A stretch of 62,409 nt of DNA, from positions 999,647-1,062,055 of the forward strand of contig KN834760.1 in assembly GCA_000827265.1 (NCBI GenBank). The letters are read 5' to 3'. The DNA is from Collybiopsis luxurians FD-317 M1. Lineage: Eukaryota > Basidiomycota > Agaricomycetes > Agaricales > Omphalotaceae. The notes below the pieces were generated by a model that was not told the origin of the DNA, searched no databases, and was given only the letters and a program-made list of their open reading frames with translations. The position numbers were made by a program, and so were the translations under genes. Shown here in pieces: positions 24,447-34,732 of the stretch. Each line of letters begins with the position of its first letter. Position 1 is the first letter of the stretch.

Positions 24447-25093
24447 TCAATTCGCATAACCATCCAACCATGCCCAAACATTTTTCATGCCCCCTCTGGT
24501 GCCTTCCCCGCATCCATATGCTCGACAGATGTTGTCCCTTACCATCTTCACTCTGTGACCGGACCCGTACCATGCACAATCGAAGATATCATCTGTGGGA
24601 TCGTTGTCCCAGTAGTTATTGACGGTCTCGATGGCGTCTCGCATGGAGCCATGCGTAATGAATCTGCAGGGCCTTCAGCAACAAGAAGTGTTGCAGGATG
24701 TGATACATACCGGTTATCCCCAAAATAAACAACTACCTGAGTCTGTGCAACGCGATTGCCCTCTTCAAACATAGCAACTGGATTGGGCCTTGCATGAACA
24801 TATATTTCGAGAACGGTTTTGTCCCATCCAATTGCAGAAGCTAACGCGGCACTTGGGAGATATCGAAGAAGAGTAGGGTCAAGATCGCGAATGTGGTCAT
24901 ACGCATCGGTAGGAAAGGCTCGTATTTGCTCAATATCCCCTGTGATACGACGCACACGCTCGAGATCATTATACGACCAGAGTAGGACGGACAATTTATC
25001 TGCCTGGTCCGGGTCTTTCTCCCATGCCGAGACAGCGTTCTCGTACTGTGTTAGGCGGTAAGTGAAGTTGGATTTGGTTTCAACAGAAGGCAT
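24447..25093 (-). pseudogene. Antisense ORF between integrase and right LTR
   Basis: On the strand opposite gag-pol, a frame begins with ATG at 25,093 (MPSVETKSNFTYRLTQYEN) and runs open to about 24,655. A single one-base shift there moves it into a second frame, HGSMRDAIETVNNYWDNDP..., that ends at 24,447. Together they give a coherent acidic protein of about 215 residues with segments RYLPSAALASAIGWDKTV and VVVYFGDNRYVSHPATLL. I recognise no domain. It is not an obvious shadow, because no sense gene covers this interval. It could be a passenger gene captured by the retrotransposon or an element-encoded antisense protein. That the frame survived with one shift, while pol has many TGA stops, hints at real coding history. 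Confidence 0.6.
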
Positions 25094-25268
25094 GATATGT
25101 CCGTCTTGTGGCCGGGAATAATTTTTTTTTATACATTACATTCTCTTTACACTGCCATGGCCCCTGTTTCTACCTGACAGAGTGTCTTCCCTTCTTGCTA
25201 ATTTCTCTCCTATTTGCATCATCCATGTCCCTTTTTCTCTCCTTCTCTCCGGGACTTTCTTTTTCAGC

Positions 25269-25278
25269 GGAGAGGGGG
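25269..25278 (+). promoter_or_regulatory. Polypurine tract
   Basis: GGAGAGGGGG directly abuts the first base of the right LTR, the position expected for the plus-strand primer of an LTR retrotransposon. Confidence 0.85.
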
Positions 25279-25650
25279 TGTCGCGCTCCCTGCACCCCTG
25301 TGCATGTAGCACGACAAGTTCACCACGACGGTGAACTTGGAAAATTGTTAATCCATGGTCAACGACGTTCCGATCGATAATACTTACTGATATAGGAATT
25401 CACTTACTTAGTTTAGATACTCATACGGTTTTTCACTCAGCCGTCTCGTGCGGTTGAGTTTCACTTGGACATTCGGCTCCTGAACGTAGTATATTTATTC
25501 CGACTTACCACATATTTAATGTACGATTTCGCCTATAGAAAATTAATTAATTAACTTTTCCCTTTCCCTCTTCCTCTCTAAACCTCGGAACGCCTCATCG
25601 CACTCTATCTAGCTCCGGTTTTATCCCTCTAAACCGTGAGCAAGTGCGAT
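25279..25650 (+). repeat. Right (3') LTR
   Basis: It starts TGTCGCGCTCCCTG and aligns to the left LTR over 372 bases without gaps. It retains 12 CpG sites that are mutated in the left copy. Confidence 0.95.
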
Positions 25651-25651
25651 A

Positions 25652-27081
25652 CCAAATTGGCTCAAACAACCAATAGACCCAACTGAAAATTCCACCCCTG
25701 CAAGGACAGAAGGCAATGATTTTCTTCTCAGGGTGTAATGGGGCTTTTAACAGATGACAGCATGAGTAGGGAGTGCTGAGTAGACTTGGGCACAAGTGTA
25801 CATTTGAATACATTTGACATTTGTTGGTCAAATATCTACATTGGAAAAGAAACTTTTTGCTGCATCTGTTTTTGGTAGTACTTGGCGAAATCTCGGATAC
25901 CAGTGGAACTGAGTCTCTCATGTTTCATGATGCAAGAATTACGCATGTGTTCCATGTTTACAAGTGCATGGAATGAAATGGAATGCCGAGTTTCTGCTCT
26001 GACAATTCTGTTGAGATTAGGTTTTTAGATAAGTTATTTTGAACAGAATGGATTTGGTTGGGGTCAGAAAAATTGTCTATATTCAAGGTATTCGCACCTT
26101 TATATACTGTAGTAAATATGAAATATATCTAAAGTTGTCCCACCTGCTGCGCGACAGTACATACATGTGTCATCTGGTCCGGAGCAACATCGGCGTTGGG
26201 TCTAACTTCAACAAATTCTGTGCCTAATTCAAGGCAGGCAATTTTGAATTGATCTAATTTTTGTAATTTATACAATTTTAGTTGGTTTTCATTACATTGA
26301 TGATCAATGATCAAGGATCCACGAGGTAATGGAGCACTGAAAAGGGCACAAGTCCTGCCACATGTACACATTAGTGTTGGCCCAAATGAGGCTAGATTTT
26401 CAAGTAGGAACATTTCCGAGGTTAGCAGCACCACTGACTTTCCGAGCTTACTTAAAGAAATCTAAGCCACCGCAAATTCCGTGACCCTCTAATGAAACTG
26501 GATAGTTTCGGGGTTCAGTAATACACTCTGGCTAAGAATTTAATAGGAGTTTACCTTTTGAATACTTGAATTACCTTCGAGACGACGAGCTTACGCATCA
26601 GACGTCGTCGAAGTCGAGATCAAAGATGAGCTTTCGCGTCAATCACTTGATTACTCAATAAGTTCACGTAAGTAGTAAACTTAAATAAACTGTAATTCGT
26701 CGTAAGTAAAAGGTGTCGTTACTGTACATGAGCTTTACTATTTATACTATTTGATGAAACTAAAGAATATATACAGAAAAAGGAAGAAACGTTAAGAAGG
26801 TAAAAGAATGTTCTAGCTTCTTCGTGTATTGTAACTAAATAAAGACAAAGATATCTTATCATGTAGTCAGTCCCATGACACCTTCACTAATTATAAACTC
26901 GAGGCTTCAGATACCCGCATGTTGAGTTCTCCTGTTCTTCGACAGATACTTATTCCTCGCTTGAATCACAATCTCATCGAACTTCATTACAGCATGTACA
27001 AGAATGAAAATTTGTGTGCGAAAGTCATACAACAGTTCAAGACTACCGGGCTACCTACGAAAAGTACCTGGTACGATATTT
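25652..27081. other. Intergenic; possible solo-LTR-like segment
   Basis: There is no supported gene. The first 450 bases are CpG-poor, like the left flank of the Gypsy element, so the element landed in already decayed DNA. From about 26,460 to 26,930 composition changes: a GACGACGAGC...GACGTCGTCG segment at 26,581-26,610, an imperfect direct repeat GACGAGCTTACGCATCA / GATGAGCTTTCGCGTCAA, and a TATA-like stretch. This could be a solo LTR, but no second copy is in the window to confirm it. Confidence 0.3.
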
Positions 27082-27951
27082 CATACAGTGAATCCCTAAG
27101 AAAGGTCAATGTCAGCGTATCACCAATAGATAAAGGTCCAAACTCGACTTAACTTACCCCATTCACCCGGATGTTTTGCCCATTCACCCATCTCGCAGCA
27201 GGACTAGCGATAAATGCAACAACTGGGGCAATATCTTCCGACCTCCCAATTCTTTTTGATGGATTGAGCCCTGCAATAAAGTTGATTACTTGTTCGCTTT
27301 TGCCCTCACGGAAGAGTGGTGTATCGACTGGACCAGGTGAGACGACGTTCACGGTGATACCTCGCGAGCCAAGATCCTTTGCTAGGGAACGAGCAGCCTG
27401 CTCGATCGCGCCTTTTGAGGCTACGTACACGACAGCGTTTGGAAGGACGGTGGTCGCAACCGTGAGAGAGGTGGAAAGAAAGATGATACGGCCACCTTTA
27501 AACCCTTTTGTCAGCGTGTGACATTTTACATCCGAACAGAAAAGGAAGATAAACCTTCAGTCATGAAGGGTGCCGCAGCCTTGACAAGAAAAAGTGGGCC
27601 TTTGACGTTCAAAGTGAAATGAGCGTCGAAGAACGCTTCGTCAACGTCTGCAATATTTTTGCTCCCCATAATGCCCGCATTGAGTACTAGGATATCAAGA
27701 CGTCCAAACTCCTTCAGAGTGGCATCGAGAAGTGCTTGAGAGCCAGCGAGAGTGCCTACATCAGCTTTGAACGCAACAGCCTTTCCGACGCCCTTGGAGT
27801 TGATAGTGCGCACGACGGCGTCTGCAGCTTCTGCATTGCCGGCGTAGTTGATCATGACCGAGGCTCCTTCGCTGGCGAGTTGGATAGCGATATCAGCGCC
27901 AATGGAGCGCGACGAGCCGGTGACGATGGCAGATTTTCCAGTTAGAGACAT
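27082..27951 (-). CDS. Short-chain dehydrogenase/reductase (SDR), copy 1
   Basis: The gene has three exons on the minus strand: 27,951-27,555, 27,495-27,158 and 27,096-27,082. The introns are 59 bp (27,496-27,554) and 61 bp (27,097-27,157), with GT..AG ends. The product is 249 residues, normal for a classical SDR that uses NAD(P)H to reduce or oxidise a carbonyl or alcohol. Visible motifs are the cofactor site KSAIVTGSSRSIGADIAI at residues 6-23, LVLNAGIMGS, the catalytic Ser region STSLT, the YVASKGAIEQAARSLAKDL active site (YxxxK), VSPGPVDTPLF and the C-terminus VNGGFTV. It is probably cytosolic, with no signal peptide. Substrate cannot be told. A TATA-like box lies about 75 bases upstream. 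The protein is identical to that of the inverted copy at 49,995-50,864. The start ATG is fixed by the Rossmann motif beginning six residues later. Confidence 0.95.
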
Positions 27952-28023
27952 GGCGATTTGACGGAATATGTGAAGGCGGTTTGCAGCTTGTTGGGATTAT
28001 TTGGAAGCTTGATGCCATTTGGG

Positions 28024-28035
28024 TACATATATGTA
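28024..28035 (-). promoter_or_regulatory. TATA-like box of SDR copy 1
   Basis: TACATATATGTA lies about 75 bases upstream of the ATG, in the same relative place as the TATA-rich stretch of the second copy. Confidence 0.45.
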
Positions 28036-28040
28036 TTGAA

Positions 28041-29059
28041 AATAGATCCCTTCTGTCAGGGTTGTGGGCTTGAATATCTTTCGGACATCTCCAGAGTTGA
28101 CATCTTGAGCTAGATTTCGGCCGCCAGGCCCGGAAGAGATTGACAAGAAGCCTTTTCTTTCCGGCAGAGGGATCACACCGAAAATAGAAAAGTTTCGGCG
28201 AGTCGATTGAATGACATGCGAATTTCTAAAAATTCACGCGAAGTGGTATTACGAAGGAAATTTCTGCTGAATTAAGATCATTCGATATACCAATATAATT
28301 TTTTTCTGGAGATTCACAATTCAATGTGTAATTCATGGAAAGTGAGAGCGCATTTAAATGTTTATTTCTCACCGCTCGTGAATGATTGTCCGATTTTTAC
28401 CGTTCAGTTTTAGAGGGAACAGAACGGACAACCATTCACCAACGTTGAAAATAGAGTACTCTATTGTATTTTTCAATTTCTCAGAATAGCAAATTGAAAC
28501 ATTAACGTTCAGACAAATTGCCTGTAGCATCAAATGCTATGAATTCGCGAGGATTTCCAATGCATATTGATTTGTGCAATTTTTTGCCCTTCTGGCTCTC
28601 GTTCGGCCGAGCCGAATTTTCTCCACTTTTAGTGGCATTTGACCTTGATGATAGATCCCAAAAGGAGCCCAGGTATGAGTACTATGGCATCGGCAAGTTA
28701 TGCCACTGATGAGCATTATGGATACTGTATCCTGCCCTGTAATGGGCCACCTAAGCATTTTCATCTGTTTTGATAGATATCGTTTGAACGGGGGAAGTTT
28801 GTATAAATCAGGCATTGTGTGCAGGCTTCCTATGAGTAAATCGAGCCTACTCTGATAGGGTTATGGGGACAGATGGCGGTGCCAGAATTAAATTACGGAA
28901 GTGGGGTCCAAATTAGGCGATTCTCAGGAAGCGGGCCACCCAAGCGAAAAGGCACTTGAATGGGGGCTCAGCACTCAAAATTTCTTAACATTGCTCAATG
29001 ACACTCTAAGTGTATATTATATCCATTTAAAATATAATGGTAAGCACAAAAAGTGTAGG
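28041..29059. other. Intergenic; boundary of CpG content
   Basis: No gene can be supported. CG dinucleotides are common up to about 28,940 and then nearly vanish. The boundary lies just before the Plavaka relic. Confidence 0.5.
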
Positions 29060-30112
29060 AACAAGGGTATAAAATATCTGGTGCTCTTGCCACTGCAGCT
29101 TCTCCTGAGGCATCTAATACTGGGGGTCCTCTCTTTGAGTCTGAGCCTTTACTCTCATTACTGGCTGTACACCCAAACAATGTGGACCAACATGACCTCC
29201 CCTCCTCGCATGATATGGAGATAGATGTGGACAATTCTGAGTCCCTTTTGGATGATGAGGGAAGTATTGTGGGTGGCCCAGATGAAGTGGTGAATCCTGC
29301 TGAAGTTGAGGAGGGGGAAGAAGAAGAAGCTTCTTTTGAAGCAAAATTGAAAGAGGCTGCTCAAGCAGTATGAGGCCTTGAGCTGTAGGAAGTTGAAGAG
29401 GCATTCAATTTCTTGCCTGAACCTCATCAGCAAAATGATTCAACAGATGAAGCTGGTCCTGGACCAGCAACAACCTCATACTGTCGAATGCATCGTATCC
29501 TTGAGCCAGAGGACAATGAATCGCGAACCTGGCACTGGCACCCCACAGCTGGTAAAGTCTACTGGTATGAACCCACTGTTCACAATCACTGGAAAGCTCT
29601 ATTTCTGGAAGGGAAGGAGGGCAATCCTGATGCAGGATATCATCCCTTCCAATCTCGACTGGACTGGGAGATTGCACAATGGGCAATCAAAGAGAAAATA
29701 ATGCAACATTCTCTAGACTGTTTACTACAAATTCCCCAGGTGAGTCCAGTTCCTTGATGTTATTACAGTCACTGAACTGCTTGGTTTTCAGGTCAAGGAT
29801 TGTCTAGGGTTATCATATCCAAATGCGCAATCCGTGTTAAAATGCGTAGACAAAATCCCCAACAGGTGTGGACAATGGTTCACTAAACAACTGTCCTTCA
29901 AGGACAGGCCAGATGAGCATTTCATTGTTCACCATCAGGATCCCATTGAGTGTAGCAACAACATCCGTGTCACAACACAGGCCTCACTTACTGTGGGAAA
30001 ATATTTCCTTACTAATTCAAGGGTCAAGCAAGAGCTGATTTCATATATGTATATGTCACAGTACCATACTGTAAAAGTTGGTGGACTATGTGACTGGTGG
30101 ATTGAATAAGAT
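29060..30112 (+). pseudogene. Plavaka (CACTA-like) transposase relic, 5' part only
   Basis: A plus-strand frame from about 29,060 begins with an acidic N-terminal region (VDNSESLLDDEGSIVGGPDE). Two stops follow near 29,372 and 29,387. Then come the diagnostic Plavaka segments HPFQSRLDWEIAQWAIKE near 29,640-29,700, LLQIPQV, and, after an apparent intron at about 29,740-29,791, LGLSYPNAQSVLKCVD near 29,805. DRPDEHFIVHHQDPIEC follows near 29,905-29,955. Plavaka elements are cut-and-paste transposons widespread in basidiomycetes. Homology stops near 30,110, just at the point where the family normally continues into its DDE core, so this copy is truncated. The sequence downstream belongs to an unrelated minus-strand relic. 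Confidence 0.85.
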
Positions 30113-30134
30113 ACCTAGTTCCTAGTATGACATG

Positions 30135-31159
30135 TCAAATGGCAGATGGGACTACATCAAAAGGCTGAGATGAGATAGAGTCTTCCTGAATGAACTCCTG
30201 CAATCTCTCAAAGTATTTTTCCTTGAGAGCACAATGAATAAACACATTCTTGTGAAACATTCCTCCTAGAACACAGTCCTCATCTTCTGGAGTTGTGGTC
30301 TCAGACTGCAACTGTACCTGAGCAGCCTGGTAGTTCCTTTGCACCAAAACTTGGTACACAGGCAATTTGGGAACTAGGTCATCAAGAAAGTCCTTATCAA
30401 AGGCTTCCTTGGGGTGTTGCCATTGTAGAACACTAGGGTACCCTTTTGCAGCTATTTCATCAATCAAAAGATGGTCCAAAGGAAAGTGAGCTGCCAATGC
30501 TCTTTTCCAGTTGAAGTCAGATATTTGAACATCATCAATGACAGGTCAGATGGGCTTGCCATGGAAAGTTGCCTCACATGGCTCTATATTGTGAACTATG
30601 TGAACATCACTGGAAAGAGCATATTGGATCAAAAGTTTATGGATCCCTTGCAAAATATCTAACACATCATTTAGCCAGTGAGCTACAGGGAAACAAGGCT
30701 ATATGCACCTAGAACTGAAAACATGGAAGATGGAGGAGAAGAGTTGGGACCATTGTCCAGGTTGATGGTGTTGACATGCAACCTGAAGGTCAAAGCCAAG
30801 AGCATGTCCTGTCAAATCTTCTCATCCAAGTTCAAACAGTTTTCCAGTATCCTTAACTCATTGTACAGCATGACAACCTGGTCCTGTGGCTCAACAAGTC
30901 CATGCTGGCATTGAAATTCAGTGACATGGTCACAAAGTATTTTAGTTTGAGAAAGAAAGGTTTGAATCTGGGGAATGGAAACATGGAGAAAGACCATAGA
31001 CTGGTTATGTTCTCTGGGTGGAGTGAGAATGAGGGGCATTAGAGGGTTGAATTGGGAGTTCAGGTAAATTTTCAACATGTGACTTTGAACCAGCTCAGTA
31101 GATAAGGATCTCAAATTTGACATGGCACCGCCACAACACAGGAGGATATTCAAAAGCAT
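30135..31159 (-). pseudogene. Unknown protein relic
   Basis: Two minus-strand frames, 31,159-30,812 and 30,497-30,135, encode globular-looking segments. One has SIPQIQTFLSQTKILCDHV. The other has DEIAAKGYPSVLQWQHPKEA, VPKLPVYQVLVQRNYQAA and CALKEKYFERLQEFIQED. I recognise neither. Their distance and strand allow them to be exons of one gene. CG dinucleotides are nearly absent and the stretch between the frames has stops, so a decayed gene is the safest description. It abuts the truncated end of the Plavaka relic, as if it inserted there or was captured. Confidence 0.35.
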
Positions 31160-32039
31160 ACTGAAATTACATTACATATACAGAGGTGTTGAACTTGTTA
31201 AGCCAATGTGTAGTAATGAGGAAAATAAAAGCTCTGCTGTTGCCTAACTTGGAAACTCTAAGCCTACACAATACAGATGAGAAAAAAAGGCAGTTTACTT
31301 TTGTCCATAAGTTTTCTCCTTTTAGCTGTGTCTACAGGAAGACTGAATCAATGATATATGTAGTGCATTGTGCTTCAGAAAGCTCTAGCGGTACTGAAAG
31401 GGGGGAAATCCTCCATCATGTATCAGTTATATAGATACTTTTGGTGCTCAATAGCAGATGCAAGAAAGAGGCATAAATGGTGTTATTCCCACTGAGGAAA
31501 ATGAGCTGGGCCAATATAATGGAAAGACTCCAAATCATTGGCCATGTTGCTGGAGCGACACTTTTGAGGACATCTGCTCTGTAGGAACTGACTGGGGATT
31601 TTGAATGTAGCTGGAAATTCAGAGGGAAGGAAGGGGGTTGTGGGGTGAGCAGACTGAATATGAGGAACCAAGCACTGAGCAGAAAAGGAGATCAGAACAT
31701 GGACATCAAATGAGAGAAGTAAGAGCTTACACCAATATAAAAGGCGCAAATAGCATTAACATATTTTTTGGGGCCAAATTGGTTAAAATCATTGTCAGTA
31801 ATGTCCTGGCTTGCAACAATACAATAGAGATATGCTGAACAACTTGCTGCACCAGTAAAAAAATTGTCTGCTGTAGCCATTGTGTGTATCAATGTGCAGG
31901 CAAACTGTGAAGGGTAGTATCAACATGCATATCAGGGTACAGCCTGAAATGTGTGGGAAGAATGTATCACTCAACTCTATATCCTATGAGATGGACAGGA
32001 ATGACACACAACTGGACAAGAAAGACTCTGAAGCTATGG
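31160..32039. other. Intergenic, no supported gene
   Basis: AT-rich, CpG-poor DNA with short open frames only. I see no recognisable repeat or RNA gene. Confidence 0.4.
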
Positions 32040-33305
32040 GAATTGCTTGAGCTTCTTAGCATTGTTGTAGAGATAGTGGCAGTTGGCCAGCTCTTTGGGG
32101 GAAACATGTGATGGGACCTGCTTAACTTGGCTAACGCTGATAAAATGTGGAGAAACACTGCACTTCCAGAACTATTTTGCTGGAGAAAGCTGGGTAGTAA
32201 AAAGCAGGTGAAAAGATTGTTAGAGGTGACAGAGGTGGCAGGGGGAAAATATAAAAGAGACTGGAAATGTCTCATTTTCAATGGCTGTCGATTGTCCTGG
32301 CAGAAAAAGCCAAAGAAGGAAGAGAGGAAAGACTGGAATGAGGGAAGAAACTATGAGTGGTATAATGATGAGGAGATGAGGAAGCTTTTGCTTGCTCTAG
32401 ATCTTACAGGAGTTAAAGAAGTATGCATCTATGGATGCAGGAGTGATGGGGAAATCAACATGCCAGACGGAGCTGTCAAACTCTTTCTTGAGCTCTTGAA
32501 GTGCATGCCCAACCTCAAGGATATCAACCTCACTCATAATGACTTCACTGCACTCTCTCAGGCCAAATCCTCCTCACCATACCCACGTGCACTGAGCTCA
32601 GATCAGCAATTTTTGTGGACTGGAGGGGATATGATTTCTCATACAAGGATGGTCTCATTCCTGCACTAAAAGCCATATGGATCAAAAGAAGGTCTATCAG
32701 CAATTTGCTGAAGGAGGGTGCATTTTGCATCAACAAAGTCAAAGAGGGTGCATTGGTTGTAGAGACTTCTGCAGATCTGGAATGCTTGAACAAGAACCTG
32801 GACTTATTCAAGTGTCTGAGGAGAATTTCCGGTATGTGTTCTTTGCTCTCAGGAACTTCTGTGCTCTGACTCCCAGTGGACAGAGATTATGAGAGCAAAC
32901 TTGAAGTATCTCTGCATATTAAAGCTGAGAAGATTGGAGTATGCAGAGCTCACAGTTTTCACAATGAGTTGGTGCAGGATCAGGAATGCTCAACTTATTT
33001 TGTGGCTGTCATTCCCTGAAGGCAGTTGGCCAAAACTCAAGACTCTGTGTCTCAGAGTCATTCCTCTGAGGAGCGGGGGTTTGCACTGCTTGGGAATTTA
33101 TAATGGTAGGCTATGGAGGGAGCTTGGGAGCCTCCTCAGTGATCAAGAACAATTCCCAGCTTTGAAAGAGATAGATGTGCAGCTGGAATCAGACATTCAC
33201 ACTTGCATTGATTGGTACAAGCCACCGGAAAGTGAGTTTTTGGAGATGGAGATAATGAATGAAAAAGTACACATGATAGAATGGTTTTGTGTACAGCAGG
33301 GATGA
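32040..33305 (+). pseudogene. F-box/LRR-like protein relic
   Basis: The plus strand reads LLNLANADKMWRNTALPEL near 32,115-32,175, which resembles an F-box core. It continues into a lysine-rich segment and a leucine-rich repeat-like unit LLKCMPNLKDINLTHNDF near 32,495-32,550. Further LRR-like pieces are at 32,889-33,305, for example WPKLKTLCLRVIPL and QFPALKEIDVQLESD. F-box proteins bring substrates to SCF ubiquitin ligases, with LRRs binding the target. Frames shift near 32,600-32,890, with several overlapping open frames, so the gene is broken or carries unresolved introns. It sits between transposon relics in CpG-poor DNA, consistent with a captured or decayed host gene. Confidence 0.5.
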
Positions 33306-34055
33306 TATTTGGGGGCTTGTCTCAGAGTGAAAGAGTGAGCATTGGGGTTTGGAGTCCTGCCTTAGGTTGGAAGTATGCTGAGTACTTGAGTAGAATTGAC
33401 ATGAAATTTGAATAGTATTTTATTTATGCAGTAAGTTCTGGAAGCCTGAGCACTATTCATAGCATCTGAACTGGCAGGACCAACTTGCAAGTTACATACT
33501 GCACATAAACTTGGTGGTGGAAAGGTACAAGAGTAGAAGAGGACAAGGGTAGACAGCCACAGGTGTAAATTTCCCCAGGGGCCATGAGAAAGAAGTACCT
33601 TATTTGTGGTCTTGGACATCTGTAGTATTTTACATCCATTACTGAGCTTTACAAAAGATGGTATGTTCATGAAATTATGCAGCCTTCACCTCTTAATTCT
33701 TTCACAAAGATGGTATACCACAGATGTGTAGGATCATACAAGTACTACATATGTGTGTATGTATGTACTGGCAACAGGCAGACCTAAACCCATTGGCTGG
33801 GAAAATATACATCTGTGGAAGATAATTCACAATGCTTGTGCTGTGAGGTGCATATTCATTGTGAGTTAAACACACCCCTGTGTTTTTCCACTTGCGTGCT
33901 TCACCACCAATCAATTCCTTTCAGATACTATCAAACCCTGAACAAATTACCACCAGGGCACATGTACCCATCAAGGCATGTACACTTCAGTGTGTTTACC
34001 CTCACATGAATCTCCACTGGAGTAATCTCAAGTTAATCACTCTCAAATTATTGGG
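33306..34055. other. Intergenic, no supported gene
   Basis: Only short frames occur here. The last part begins to resemble the tandem repeat that follows. Confidence 0.4.
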
Positions 34056-34560
34056 CTTTTCACAGGGTATTAGGAATACTGCGCTATACTTACACTTCTG
34101 TCTTCAGTCACTGACTTTTTTTTTGCCCATGCCATGATTCAGTTCACAGATAATTGTTGAGCACATATCATGAGAGTGCATATACACATCTAGGTAGGTA
34201 TACTCCGGTGGGATTATACAAGTGTGTTTGACTAACAGACTTTTCACAAGGTATTAGGAACACTGCAGTGTACTTACACTTCCATGCTAGGTCACTCACT
34301 TAATTTTTTGCTCATCTTGCATGATTCAGATCACACATTATTGTTGAGTACATACCACCGGAGTGTAATTACACCTCTAGACAGTGCACATACATGTCCA
34401 GAACACTGCAGTGTACTTACACTTTCATGCTGGGTCACTGACTTGCATAATCATTGAGTACACACCACCAGAGTGCATATACATGTCTCGATAAGTGCAC
34501 CCCAGTGTGATTACATGAGCATGTTTGACTAATGTCTCATTTCAGTCAGCTATACATATC
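34056..34560. repeat. Long-unit tandem repeat, about 3 degenerate copies
   Basis: CTTTTCACAGGGTATTAGGA at 34,056 recurs as CTTTTCACAAGGTATTAGGA at 34,240, a spacing of 184 bases. Within the units CACTGCAGTGTACTTACACT recurs at 34,261 and 34,404. Each unit also carries a GTTGAGTACATA...CCGGAGTG-like block. Copies are about 145-185 bases and have diverged and shortened. The repeat is non-coding. It lies directly upstream of the transposase-exonuclease relic. Confidence 0.8.
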
Positions 34561-34732
34561 CTGCTATGTATATTCTACTCTATATTACTAATGAAATTAC
34601 TATCATTACTATAGCTACTGTACCCTATTCACTATTGAATGGCTGCAATAAGAAAAAGGTTAACAGATGAACCCTGTATTGAACACAGGATGACCCTGTA
34701 TTGATTACCAGTGTGACCTGTTTAGACAATCA

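Larger units (their letters stand above)
17700..25650 (+). mobile_element. Ty3/Gypsy LTR retrotransposon, near full length, inactivated
   Basis: The element is 7.95 kb, with two 372-bp LTRs differing at 16 positions. It has a primer binding site after the left LTR, gag, aspartic protease, reverse transcriptase, RNase H and integrase in Gypsy order, an antisense ORF behind integrase, and a polypurine tract abutting the right LTR. The flanking bases are TCCAA on the left and (A)CCAAA on the right, an imperfect 4-5 bp target duplication. In-frame stops, almost all TGA, make it non-autonomous as read. No chromodomain is visible after integrase. An older fragment of the same family lies on the opposite strand 2 kb to the left. 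Confidence 0.95.
26965..28040. repeat. Inverted duplication, left arm (contains SDR copy 1)
   Basis: Homology with 49,898-50,950 in opposite orientation covers promoter, both introns, all exons and about 100 bases of 3' sequence. The left arm has about 30 extra bases just after the stop codon. Outside these limits the flanks do not match. Confidence 0.9.

Noticed and set aside
27171..27521. 116-codon frame opposite SDR exon 2 (and its twin at 50,425-50,775)
   Set aside because: It mirrors the SDR gene in both copies; conservation comes from the sense gene and no domain is seen.
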